From contig JAIUNM010000006.1 of the NCBI GenBank assembly GCA_020162035.1, forward strand, positions 62,001 to 126,000: a stretch of 64,000 nucleotides of DNA. The letters run 5' to 3'. The notes beneath the pieces were generated by a model. The model had not been told where the DNA came from. It made no database searches and worked only from the letters and a program-made list of their open reading frames with translations. The DNA comes from Bacteroidota bacterium. Its GTDB lineage: Bacteria; Bacteroidota; Bacteroidia; B-17B0; Aurantibacillaceae. Below, in pieces: positions 8,327 to 15,905 of the stretch. A program made the translations under genes and the position numbers. Every line of letters starts with the position of its first letter. Positions within the stretch are counted from its first letter, which is position 1.

Positions 8327-9262
8327 TTAATTTAGTTCTGATTCTAAAGCAATACTTTTTGGAAATAAAATGTTATTTTCTAAATGAATATGTTGATGTA
8401 AATCATTTTCATATTCCTCCAATTTAAGATAAGAAACTTTGTAAGTGGTACATGCCCCTTTTGGCGGTGTATAGTTGTTAGATAACTCTCTTATTTGTTC
8501 AAACAACCTACCTACCGAATCATGTTCATGTTCCATCATATTAATAGGATTTTTAACTGATCCAAATGGAGCATTTGTTTTGTTTTTAGTTGCAAGTTGT
8601 TTAATGTAAGGAAATAAAATGTTTTCTTCTTTCTCCATGTGTGACGTTAGCTCATCGGCAATTTCTACAAATAATTTATAAATTGAGATAGCTTCAGGGT
8701 TCGAATCGCCGTGCACTTTAGCAACTTTAGCTAAAAATTCTAATAAAATAGGTGTTGATGTTTTTACATAATTATGATGTGTATTAACAATATAATCAAC
8801 CATAAAATCTGCCGACCATTCGTTGTAATTTGTTGATGTTTTTGCTGGAGTCAAATCAAGTTTATCTAATTCAGCTTTTAACGCATTTTGATCTACATTT
8901 TTGTTTTTACATGCTTGAGATATTGTTTTTTTGCCACCGCAACAAAAATCAATATTAAATTTTTTGAACACTTCTGCTTTTCTGTAATCACTAGCAACCA
9001 TTTCACCAATGCTTTTTTCATTTTGTTCGGCAGTGTTTTTTTGAATTTTAACTAACCAATTTTCAGGACCATTTTCAAGATACTCCCAAGTAAAAATGTT
9101 TCCTCTTTCGCCAATTAATTGGTAATATAATGGCTTAGGGTCATGATCGTTAAAAATAATAAAGCTTTCTCCAGCTAGTATTTCGTCAAATTTTTTAAAA
9201 ATTGTTGGATGTTTCATCCTTGGTTCAAGAATTGTTACATCAATTGTTTCAATTGTTTCCAT
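8327..9262 (-). CDS. ric: Ric/YtfE-type di-iron Fe-S cluster repair protein with N-terminal DUF2249
   Basis: A 311-residue protein that repairs Fe-S clusters damaged by NO or oxidants. Residues 1-75 are a DUF2249 domain (FDEILAGESFIIFNDHDPKPL). The ScdA N-terminal domain follows with SIGEMVASDYRKAEVFKKF and the cysteine pair in DFCCGG (about 109-113). The hemerythrin-like domain carries the di-iron ligands in THHNYVK, SHMEKEENILFPY, EHEHDSVG and HQHIHLENNILFP. The DUF2249 extension makes it longer than E. coli YtfE (about 220 residues). It is the second gene of an operon whose promoter bears a Crp/Fnr-type palindrome. Confidence 0.93.
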   Translation of the reverse strand: METIETIDVTILEPRMKHPTIFKKFDEILAGESFIIFNDHDPKPLYYQLIGERGNIFTWEYLENGPENWLVKIQKNTAEQNEKSIGEMVASDYRKAEVFKKFNIDFCCGGKKTISQACKNKNVDQNALKAELDKLDLTPAKTSTNYNEWSADFMVDYIVNTHHNYVKTSTPILLEFLAKVAKVHGDSNPEAISIYKLFVEIADELTSHMEKEENILFPYIKQLATKNKTNAPFGSVKNPINMMEHEHDSVGRLFEQIRELSNNYTPPKGACTTYKVSYLKLEEYENDLHQHIHLENNILFPKSIALESELN

Positions 9263-9274
9263 ATTTATTGTTTG

Positions 9275-9877
9275 TTATTGAGTTATTTTATTTGTTAATA
9301 ATTCTATAAAATCATTTTGAAGCGATAAAGTTTTATCTCTTGCGTACCATAAATGCAAATTATTCACAAACTCATCATGTGAAGCATTAGGGTTTGTTTG
9401 TTTGTATTCTAAAACCATTTTTTGAATACCTTTAGGGCGAGGACCCCATGTATCTATTATTTCATCTTTTTCTAAAATTAAAAGTTTAGGAATTGAACGA
9501 GACCCATTTGTTAGAAATTGATCCATAATACTTAAATTTTCGTCTCTTAAAATTATTTTTAAATCAATGTTTGTATTTAATTCTGCTATTTTAGCTATTA
9601 CAGGCAAGCATTGAGCAGCATCTCCACACCACGATTCAACTAAAATTATCCAAATTTGTTTTTCAGATATTTCTTTAATCTTTAATTTTAAATCATCAAC
9701 AATTTCTGTTTGTTTATCTAATCTTTTAATTCTTTGTACATTAATACTTGTTGCTTTAATTTTTTCTTCAATTTGTTCGCCAGTACATTTGTTTTGTTCA
9801 GCAAGAGTTGTTACCAAATTTTTATATTGAACATAATTTAATGGGTTATGAAGATCTTTAATAATTAAATTTTCCAT
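9275..9877 (-). CDS. Thioredoxin-like protein
   Basis: A 200-residue cytoplasmic protein without signal peptide. The core IIVESWCGDAAQCLPVIAKI (about residues 78-98) has the thioredoxin-fold active-site region with cysteines spaced C-x5-C rather than CxxC, and SIPKLLIL carries the expected cis-Pro. This is the thioredoxin_9-like family common in Bacteroidota. It is the first gene of the ric operon, 12 bases upstream of ric. The substrate is unknown; reduction of damaged Fe-S proteins would fit. Confidence 0.8.
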   Translation of the reverse strand: MENLIIKDLHNPLNYVQYKNLVTTLAEQNKCTGEQIEEKIKATSINVQRIKRLDKQTEIVDDLKLKIKEISEKQIWIILVESWCGDAAQCLPVIAKIAELNTNIDLKIILRDENLSIMDQFLTNGSRSIPKLLILEKDEIIDTWGPRPKGIQKMVLEYKQTNPNASHDEFVNNLHLWYARDKTLSLQNDFIELLTNKITQ

Positions 9878-9891
9878 AATATATTTTTATA

Positions 9892-9934
9892 CAAAGTTTA
9901 GTATTTAGAATGTTATTTATAATGATTCTAATCA
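9892..9934 (-). promoter_or_regulatory. Crp/Fnr-type box and promoter of the ric operon
   Basis: TGATTCTAATCA (9923-9934) is a perfect TGAT-N4-ATCA palindrome. On the minus strand a TAaacTTTG element (one extra base relative to TAnnTTTG) lies at 9900-9892. The palindrome centre is about 42-43 bases upstream of the predicted start site, a normal class II activator position. The same box occurs at four other promoters in the window. Confidence 0.72.
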
Positions 9935-10001
9935 TGTTTCTTAAAGACTATTGTTAATTTAATACAATTAAAAACAATTATACACGTGTGTAATAAATAG
10001 C

Positions 10002-10030
10002 GAAAGCGGCCATTTAGCCGCTTTCTATTT
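10002..10030. terminator. Strong hairpin, probable terminator
   Basis: GAAAGCGGC (10002-10010) and GCCGCTTTC (10017-10025) form a perfect 9-bp stem with a six-base loop. Only the minus-strand fasciclin gene reads into it, and its minus-strand tail is T-rich (TATTTATT), so it probably ends the fasciclin transcript about 130 bases after the stop codon. Confidence 0.7.
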
Positions 10031-10146
10031 AATCAAAAAACTGTGTAAAAAATGAAAAATATATAACCTTATTGATGATGGATTTGATGATTTCTAAAAT
10101 TGTTGCTGCTTTTTCAGGCAATCAATCCATCTAGTTTTTGATTAAA
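10029..10146. repeat. Inverted-repeat structure in the fasciclin 3' region
   Basis: TTAATCAAAAAACT (10029-10042) is nearly complementary to AGTTTTTGATTAA (10133-10145). Inside it GATGGATTTGAT (10077-10088) can pair with ATCAATCCATC (10121-10131). A small TTGCTG/CAGGCAA hairpin may form within. No ORF is seen. It may be a structured 3' UTR, a small RNA or a degraded mobile repeat. Confidence 0.45.
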
Positions 10147-10154
10147 GTTTTTTA

Positions 10155-10721
10155 TTATTTAGGTAATAAAACGTCGTTAATTACATGTATCATTCCATTA
10201 GCTGTTGATATAGATGCTACAATCTCTGAATTGTTTACAAAAGTTTTACCATCTTTTTTAGTAATTTTTACTTTACCACCATTAACCATTTCAAACTCTT
10301 GACCATCTTGCATGTAATCTGTTTTTAAAGAACCAACATATGTGTGGTACTCTAAAATACTCGATAAATCTCCTTTTTTTTCTGGTTTTAATAAACCGTC
10401 AACTGTACCCGCAGGTAACTTATCAAAAGCTGCGTTTGTAGGTGCAAATACAGTAAATGGCCCAGCGTTGCTTAAGGCATCTACTAACTCTGCGGCTTTA
10501 ACTGCTGTTACTAATGTAGTGTGGTCTTTACTGCCAACAGCTGTTTGTACAATATTTGGCGCAGATGTTGCATCTTGAACGCCTGATTGCCCAACAACTT
10601 GAGCTTGTGGTTCATTTGCTGGTGATGCATTCCCTTCTTCTGGTTTCTGCACCGCTTCGGAGTTACAGGCATATAAGCCTAAAAAGCCAATTAACAAAAT
10701 ACTTTTTAATGTTGTTTTCAT
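10155..10721 (-). CDS. Fasciclin (FAS1) domain lipoprotein
   Basis: A 188-residue lipoprotein with signal TTLKSILLIGFLGLYAC; the lipobox LYAC gives a lipidated Cys near residue 18. One FAS1 domain follows a short acidic/Pro linker: LVTAVKAAELVDAL, FTVFAPTNAAFDKLPAG, LEYHTY and the terminal MIHVINDVLLPK. The ATG at 10721 is chosen over 10745 because the earlier start lies upstream of or at the predicted -7 element and adds residues before the signal. FAS1 domains mediate adhesion; no denitrification role is known, yet a Crp/Fnr-type box lies upstream. Confidence 0.88.
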   Translation of the reverse strand: MKTTLKSILLIGFLGLYACNSEAVQKPEEGNASPANEPQAQVVGQSGVQDATSAPNIVQTAVGSKDHTTLVTAVKAAELVDALSNAGPFTVFAPTNAAFDKLPAGTVDGLLKPEKKGDLSSILEYHTYVGSLKTDYMQDGQEFEMVNGGKVKITKKDGKTFVNNSEIVASISTANGMIHVINDVLLPK

Positions 10722-10734
10722 ATTCTTTTTTTTG

Positions 10735-10777
10735 TAAAAATACAATGTTCATAATAGCTCATATATGATAAAGGTCA
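10735..10777 (-). promoter_or_regulatory. Crp/Fnr-type box and -7 element of the fasciclin gene
   Basis: TGATAAAGGTCA (10766-10777) fits TGAY-N4-RTCA with one half-site variant. On the minus strand TATTTTTA (10742-10735) is a one-mismatch -7 element, giving a predicted start site near 10729 and a box centre near -42. It lies about 75 bases from the divergent plus-strand promoter, so control of the fasciclin gene is more likely. Confidence 0.6.
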
Positions 10778-10796
10778 TTTTAATTCCTAATATATA

Positions 10797-10840
10797 TCGG
10801 ATATAATTGTCCGAGTTTAAAGTTTAAGTATCTATATTTG
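10797..10840 (+). promoter_or_regulatory. Promoter with putative Rrf2-type operator for the norCB operon
   Basis: The near-palindrome TCGGATATAATTGTCCGA (10797-10814) covers the -33 region of a promoter whose -7 element is TATATTTG (10833-10840). The same 18-mer with 15 of 18 identities occurs at 21730-21747 upstream of the Rrf2 regulator gene, also over the -33 region. This suggests direct control by that regulator. Confidence 0.6.
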
Positions 10841-10861
10841 CAAAAAGAAGTTTTATTATTA

Positions 10862-12685
10862 ATGGATAATATATCACAACATACGTTTCATATACCTGTT
10901 ATGGGTTTGGGGTTTACCATAGATACGCCCACTAAGGTTGCAAAATATGGTGTTACAAGCGTTGTTTCAATTATGGAAGATCACTTAATTGAACAAATGC
11001 GAGAGGTAGTTTCTAAGAGAGAAAATTATGATTACAATCGTATTAACGAAAATGAATATGATTATAGGGCTAAGCGAATTACAGAATATTTAAACTTATT
11101 AAATAATGTTGTAAATAAACAAACAGAAAAAATTAAATCGGAAAATTTTGAAACTGATTATGACATTAATAATTATTTTAAACTATTACCAGATTCAATA
11201 ACAGAAAAAAAAATTTATCAAACACTTAATTTATATAACGAAGAGGATAAAAAAATTGTTTATCAAAAGTTAAAAGATTTTATTAAGCCTGGTTCAATTG
11301 ATGTTAACATCATGACTAAATTAGATAAGGTAAATTATGATAAAAATGGTAATGAGTTACCAAACGAATTTTCTGATGCTTTATCAGCACTTAGGGGATA
11401 TGCAAACTCTGAATTAAATTCAAGTATTATTTTTTCTGCTGGATTAAACCCCCGTTTATTTACATATTGCGAATCTTTTCCTGATTTTTTTCCCGACGAA
11501 AAAAGTCAAATTAAAAAGAAAATTGTATTAAAAGTTAGCGATTATCGTTCAGCATTAATTCAAGGTAAATTTTTAGCAAAAAAAGGATTATGGGTTTCTG
11601 AATTTAGAATTGAATCAGGGATTAATTGCGGTGGGCATACTTTTATTTCAAATGGAATTTTATTAGGACCAATTTTAGAAGAATTTAAATTAAAAAGAAA
11701 CGAATTGCTTAACGAATTATTAACGGATTGTAATAATGCTTTAAGCAAGTTAAATAAAAATAAATTAAGCGAAAATCCAGATTTTAAAATAACCGCGCAA
11801 GGAGGAGTTGGTACAACATCAGAAAATGATTTGTTAATTGAATATTATAAAATAGATTCAGTTGGTTGGGGAAGCCCTTTTTTATTAGTGCCAGAAGTTA
11901 CAAATGTTGATTATGAGACATTACAAAAGTTAGCTAAAGCAAATACAGAAGATTATTTTTTAAGCGAAGCTTCACCATTGGGCGTACCATTTAATAATTT
12001 TAGGTTAAGTAGTTCTGAAGAACAAAGAAAAAGGCGTATTGCTAAAAACAAACCTGGCAGCCCCTGCTATAAAAAATTCTTATCAAATAATAAAGAATTT
12101 ACAGAAAGGGTAATTTGTACCGCATCAAGGCAATATCAAAATTTAAAAATTAATCAAATAAAAGCAAGTAATTTAAGTTCAATCGCTATTAATAAACAAA
12201 TAGAATTGGTTAAAGAAAAAGATTGTTTGTGTGAAGGGCTTGGAGCATCTGCACTTTTAGTAAGTAAAACTAAATTATCGCACAACTTAAGTGCGGTTGC
12301 AATTTGCCCAGGCCCTAATTTGGCTTACTTTTCTGGTATATATTCTTTCAAACAAATGGTTGATCATATATATGGAAAAACAAATATTTTAAATAAGTTG
12401 TTTCGCCCCAATTTTTTTATTAAAGAATTAGAGTTGTATGTAGACTATTTAAAAAAGGAAATTGAAAAATACGCAATTGGGATTTCAAACAGAAATGAAT
12501 CATTTTTTAAAGGGTTTATACAAAATTTATTTTCTGGTATAAATTACTACGAAAATTTGAGCACAAAACTAAAAGCAGAATTAGGAATCTTTAATAAAGT
12601 AAACATCCAATATTTAGATAAATTAAAAGAAACAATTAATCAATTACTCGATTCATTTAACGAAGAAAAAAAATTAGTTTATTAA
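10862..12685 (+). CDS. Unrecognised TIM-barrel-like protein with conserved cysteines
   Basis: A 607-residue protein I cannot assign to a characterised family. The N-terminus (HIPVMGLGFTIDTPTKVAKY) and the segment KITAQGGVGTTSEND followed by GWGSPFLLVPE resemble the glycine-rich phosphate-binding strands of nitronate monooxygenase-like FMN TIM barrels. Cysteines occur in INCGGH, GSPCYKK, VICTASRQY, CLCEGLGAS and AICPGPN, enough for an Fe-S cluster. The ATG at 10862 is used because an upstream TTG (10838) overlaps the -7 element. It leads an operon with two aromatic amino-acid lyases and norCB. A flavin or Fe-S enzyme is an inference. Confidence 0.55.
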   Translation: MDNISQHTFHIPVMGLGFTIDTPTKVAKYGVTSVVSIMEDHLIEQMREVVSKRENYDYNRINENEYDYRAKRITEYLNLLNNVVNKQTEKIKSENFETDYDINNYFKLLPDSITEKKIYQTLNLYNEEDKKIVYQKLKDFIKPGSIDVNIMTKLDKVNYDKNGNELPNEFSDALSALRGYANSELNSSIIFSAGLNPRLFTYCESFPDFFPDEKSQIKKKIVLKVSDYRSALIQGKFLAKKGLWVSEFRIESGINCGGHTFISNGILLGPILEEFKLKRNELLNELLTDCNNALSKLNKNKLSENPDFKITAQGGVGTTSENDLLIEYYKIDSVGWGSPFLLVPEVTNVDYETLQKLAKANTEDYFLSEASPLGVPFNNFRLSSSEEQRKRRIAKNKPGSPCYKKFLSNNKEFTERVICTASRQYQNLKINQIKASNLSSIAINKQIELVKEKDCLCEGLGASALLVSKTKLSHNLSAVAICPGPNLAYFSGIYSFKQMVDHIYGKTNILNKLFRPNFFIKELELYVDYLKKEIEKYAIGISNRNESFFKGFIQNLFSGINYYENLSTKLKAELGIFNKVNIQYLDKLKETINQLLDSFNEEKKLVY

Positions 12686-12695
12686 ACAAAAGATT

Positions 12696-14078
12696 ATGAG
12701 TGAAAAAATGCGAACATTAACTGAACCATTTAAAATAAAAATGGTAGAGCCCCTAAAAGTAACAACCGAAGATTTCAGAAAAGAAGCATTAAAAGCAGCT
12801 GGATACAATACTTTTTTACTTCGTTCAAGCGATGTTTTTATAGATTTCTTAACTGATAGTGGTACGGGCGCAATGAGCGATAAACAATGGGCAGGAATGA
12901 TGATGGGTGATGAAAGTTACGCAGGAGCAAAAAGTTGGGAACATTTAGAAAGAGTTGTTAAAGAATTAACAGGAATGCCTTATATTTTGCCTACACACCA
13001 AGGACGAGCCGCTGAAAGAATTTTGTATGGTATTTTAGGAGGAAAAAATAAAGTGTTTATAAGCAACACCCATTTTGATACAACTCGCGCAAACATCGAA
13101 TTTACTGGAGCATCAGCAATTGATATTATTTACGACGAAGCTAAAGACCCTGAAATAGATTTACCTTTTAAAGGAAATATTAATCTAGAAAAATTAAATG
13201 AATTAATAATTCATCACGGTAAAGAAAATGTTGCCGCAGTAATAATTACAGTAACCAATAATTCATCAGGCGGCCAACCGGTTAGCATGGCAAATGTTAA
13301 AGAGCTTAGAAAAATTTGCAATACATACAATATTCCTTTAGTTATAGATGGATGTAGAGTTGCTGAAAATGCCTATTTCATTAAACATAGAGAGGAAGGG
13401 TATATTAACAAGTCATGCGAAGAAATTGCAAAAGAAATGTTGCGTTTAGGCGATGCATTTATAATGAGCGCTAAAAAAGACGGAATGGTTAATATGGGAG
13501 GTTTATTAACCGTAAAAGATGAAGCGCTTTCTGTTAAATGTAAAAATCTTTTAATTATTTCTGAAGGATTTACAACTTATGGTGGTTTATCGGGAAGAGA
13601 CATGGAGGCATTAGCAATTGGGTTAACAGAAGTTTTTGACGAAGATTATTTACATTATAGAATTCGAAGTACTGCCTATTTAGGAGAAAAATTACGAAAT
13701 AAAGGTATTCCTGTTGTTTGGCCAATTGGTGGTCATGCAGTATATATCGACGCAAAACAATTATATAAAAACATTCCTATTAATCAATATCCTGGGCAAG
13801 CGTTAGTTTGCGACTTATACATTAAAGGAGGAATTCGTGCAGTTGAGGTAGGAAGTTTAATGTTTGGAAAATATGATGATAAAGGAGAATTAATCCCAGC
13901 TACAAACGAATTGGTTAGACTAGCTATTCCTAGAAGAGTTTATACACAAAGTCATATTGATTATGTTCTTGATATTTTCGATGATATTTTAAAATTAAAA
14001 AACCAAACACAAGGGTATAAGATTACGTATGAACCGCCATTTTTAAGACACTTTACGGCGCGTTTAGATAAATTATAA
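12696..14078 (+). CDS. tnaA: Tryptophanase
   Basis: A 460-residue PLP-dependent beta-eliminating lyase: tryptophan to indole, pyruvate and ammonia. PLP-site features include PTHQGRAAE, the catalytic Lys in MSAKKDGM and TTYGGLSGRDME. Specificity positions match tryptophanase rather than tyrosine phenol-lyase: GIRAVEVGS has Val where tyrosine phenol-lyase has the phenol-binding Arg, and the C-terminal LRHFTARL keeps the tryptophanase His. The operon places it 10 bases after the unknown 607-aa gene and 19 bases before the paralogous lyase. Substrate assignment from these residues is good but untested. Confidence 0.85.
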   Translation: MSEKMRTLTEPFKIKMVEPLKVTTEDFRKEALKAAGYNTFLLRSSDVFIDFLTDSGTGAMSDKQWAGMMMGDESYAGAKSWEHLERVVKELTGMPYILPTHQGRAAERILYGILGGKNKVFISNTHFDTTRANIEFTGASAIDIIYDEAKDPEIDLPFKGNINLEKLNELIIHHGKENVAAVIITVTNNSSGGQPVSMANVKELRKICNTYNIPLVIDGCRVAENAYFIKHREEGYINKSCEEIAKEMLRLGDAFIMSAKKDGMVNMGGLLTVKDEALSVKCKNLLIISEGFTTYGGLSGRDMEALAIGLTEVFDEDYLHYRIRSTAYLGEKLRNKGIPVVWPIGGHAVYIDAKQLYKNIPINQYPGQALVCDLYIKGGIRAVEVGSLMFGKYDDKGELIPATNELVRLAIPRRVYTQSHIDYVLDIFDDILKLKNQTQGYKITYEPPFLRHFTARLDKL

Positions 14079-14097
14079 AATACAATAAAAATTTCTT

Positions 14098-15480
14098 ATG
14101 AAAACATTAAAAAAACGTTCATGGGCAGAGCCTTATAAAATGAAAATGGTTGAGTTATTAAAAATGACAACCAAGCAACAACGTATTAAAGCAATTAAAG
14201 AAGCTGGATATAATACTTTTTTACTTAAATCAGAAGATGTGTACATTGATTTATTAACAGATAGTGGAACTAACTCAATGAGTGATAGGCAGTGGAGCGC
14301 ATTTATGACAGGTGATGAAGCATATGCGGGAAGCAAAAGTTATTATTTACTCGAAAATGCAATTCAAAAATATTATGGATATAAGTATGTTGTACCAACC
14401 CACCAAGGGCGTGCAGCCGAAAATATATTATCTCAAATTTTAATTAAAAAAGGAGATATAATTCCTGGAAATATGTACTTTACGACTACAAGATTACATC
14501 AAGAGTTAGCTGGAGGAAAGTTTGAAGATGTAATTATTGATGAAGCGCATGACCCATTAAATGAACATCCGTTTAAAGGAAATATAGACATTAATAAATT
14601 AGATAAATTAGTTAAAAAACATGGCGCAAAAAAAATCCCATATGTATGTTTAGCTACAAATGTTAACCTTGCGGGCGGACAGCCTGTTAGTATGGCTAAT
14701 TTAAAAGAGTTGCGAGCTTATACTAAAAAACATGGCATACGCATTATACATGATATGACACGTGTTGCAGAGAATGCATATTTTATTCAACAACGCGAAA
14801 AAGGATACGATAAAAAATCTATTAAAGATATTGTAAAAGAAATTTGTTCGCACACCGATGGCGCTACAATGAGCGCAAAAAAAGATGCTTTAGTAAACAT
14901 AGGGGGTTTTTTAGCTATAAATGATTGGGATGTTTTTGAAGAAGCAAGAAATTTAGTTGTTGTTTATGAAGGTTTACACACTTATGGCGGTTTAGCTGGT
15001 AGAGATATGGAGGCAATTGCTGTTGGTATTGCTGAAAGTTTAGACGATAATCATCAACATGCTCGGGTAGGACAAGTAGAATATTTAGGGCATAAAATGA
15101 TGGAATATAATATTCCAATTGTAAAACCTATTGGTGGACATGGAATTTTTGTTGATGCAAAAGCATTTTTACCTCACTTAACACAAGACCAATTTCCTGC
15201 ACAAGTTTTAGCAGCTGAATTATATATTGATTCTGGCGTAAGAACAATGGAGCGTGGTATTGTTTCAGCAGGTAGAAAAGCAAACGGCGAAAATTATTAT
15301 CCAAAACTAGAATTGGTTCGTTTTACAATTCCACGCCGAGTATATACTCAAGCACATATGGATGTGATTGCTGAATCTGCCGCTGCTGTTTATGAAAAAA
15401 GAAAAACAATAAAAGGTTTAAAAATGGTTTATGAGCCTAAGTATTTAAGATTTTTTCAAGCAAAATTTGAAAAGTTATAA
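14098..15480 (+). CDS. tpl: Tyrosine phenol-lyase
   Basis: A 460-residue paralogue of the preceding tryptophanase that converts tyrosine to phenol, pyruvate and ammonia. GVRTMERGIVSAGR contains the Arg (Arg381 in Citrobacter) that binds the phenolic hydroxyl, and LRFFQAKF has the Phe pair of tyrosine phenol-lyases in place of the tryptophanase His. Other family motifs are LLTDSGTNSMSDRQW, PTHQGRAAENIL, NMYFTTTRLHQE and the PLP Lys in MSAKKDAL. It ends 14 bases before norC, so lyase and NO reductase genes share a transcript. Confidence 0.87.
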   Translation: MKTLKKRSWAEPYKMKMVELLKMTTKQQRIKAIKEAGYNTFLLKSEDVYIDLLTDSGTNSMSDRQWSAFMTGDEAYAGSKSYYLLENAIQKYYGYKYVVPTHQGRAAENILSQILIKKGDIIPGNMYFTTTRLHQELAGGKFEDVIIDEAHDPLNEHPFKGNIDINKLDKLVKKHGAKKIPYVCLATNVNLAGGQPVSMANLKELRAYTKKHGIRIIHDMTRVAENAYFIQQREKGYDKKSIKDIVKEICSHTDGATMSAKKDALVNIGGFLAINDWDVFEEARNLVVVYEGLHTYGGLAGRDMEAIAVGIAESLDDNHQHARVGQVEYLGHKMMEYNIPIVKPIGGHGIFVDAKAFLPHLTQDQFPAQVLAAELYIDSGVRTMERGIVSAGRKANGENYYPKLELVRFTIPRRVYTQAHMDVIAESAAAVYEKRKTIKGLKMVYEPKYLRFFQAKFEKL

Positions 15481-15494
15481 ATTGATTTAAATAA

Positions 15495-15905
15495 ATGAAA
15501 TTTAAAGCACGCCATACTTTTTTTATACTTAGTGTTTTATTTTTAATATACACAATTAGCATTTATTTAGAGCCATATAATTTAAATAATAATAGCGCAA
15601 AGACTAAAAATATAATAAATGGCAAATTAGTTTGGCAAAAATATAATTGTCAAAGTTGCCATCAATTATATGGATTAGGAGGATACCTTGGCCCTGATTT
15701 AACCAATTTAATGTCTCAACAAAATAAAGGGGAGCCTTTGTTAAAAGCAATGATAAAATCTGGCAACAAACAAATGCCAGCTTTTAATTTAAGCGACTTA
15801 GAAATGGAAGAATTAATTTCATTTTTAAAAGCTGCGGATAATAGTGGAAGTGCTGATCCTAGAAAATTTAGAAGCAATAGCTTTGGAATGATAGAAAAAG
15901 AATGA
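15495..15905 (+). CDS. norC: NorC-like cytochrome c subunit of nitric oxide reductase
   Basis: A 136-residue membrane-anchored monoheme cytochrome c. One hydrophobic segment (about residues 8-24) is followed by GKLVWQKYNCQSCH (heme at C52, C55, H56), LGGYLGPDLTN and the axial Met in QMPAF (M94), the NorC pattern. It passes electrons to NorB. Its stop overlaps the norB start (ATGA). The operon is unusual in being preceded by amino-acid lyases and not by norD/norQ, none of which is seen here. Confidence 0.9.
   Translation: MKFKARHTFFILSVLFLIYTISIYLEPYNLNNNSAKTKNIINGKLVWQKYNCQSCHQLYGLGGYLGPDLTNLMSQQNKGEPLLKAMIKSGNKQMPAFNLSDLEMEELISFLKAADNSGSADPRKFRSNSFGMIEKE

Noticed and set aside
7894..8427. 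Long plus-strand open frame opposite the DUF2249 gene and the ric end
   Set aside because: Hydrophobic shadow of the minus-strand genes; those match known families and are tightly coupled.
8695..8712. tRNA T-arm-like sequence GGTTCGAATCGCC
   Set aside because: It lies inside the hemerythrin domain of ric, with no acceptor, D or anticodon arms around it. No tRNA or rRNA gene was recognised in the window.
10838..10861. TTG start for the 607-aa protein (and likewise TTG at 21768 and 49441)
   Set aside because: Each TTG overlaps a TAnnTTTG -7 element, so it lies at or before the transcription start; the downstream ATGs are used instead.
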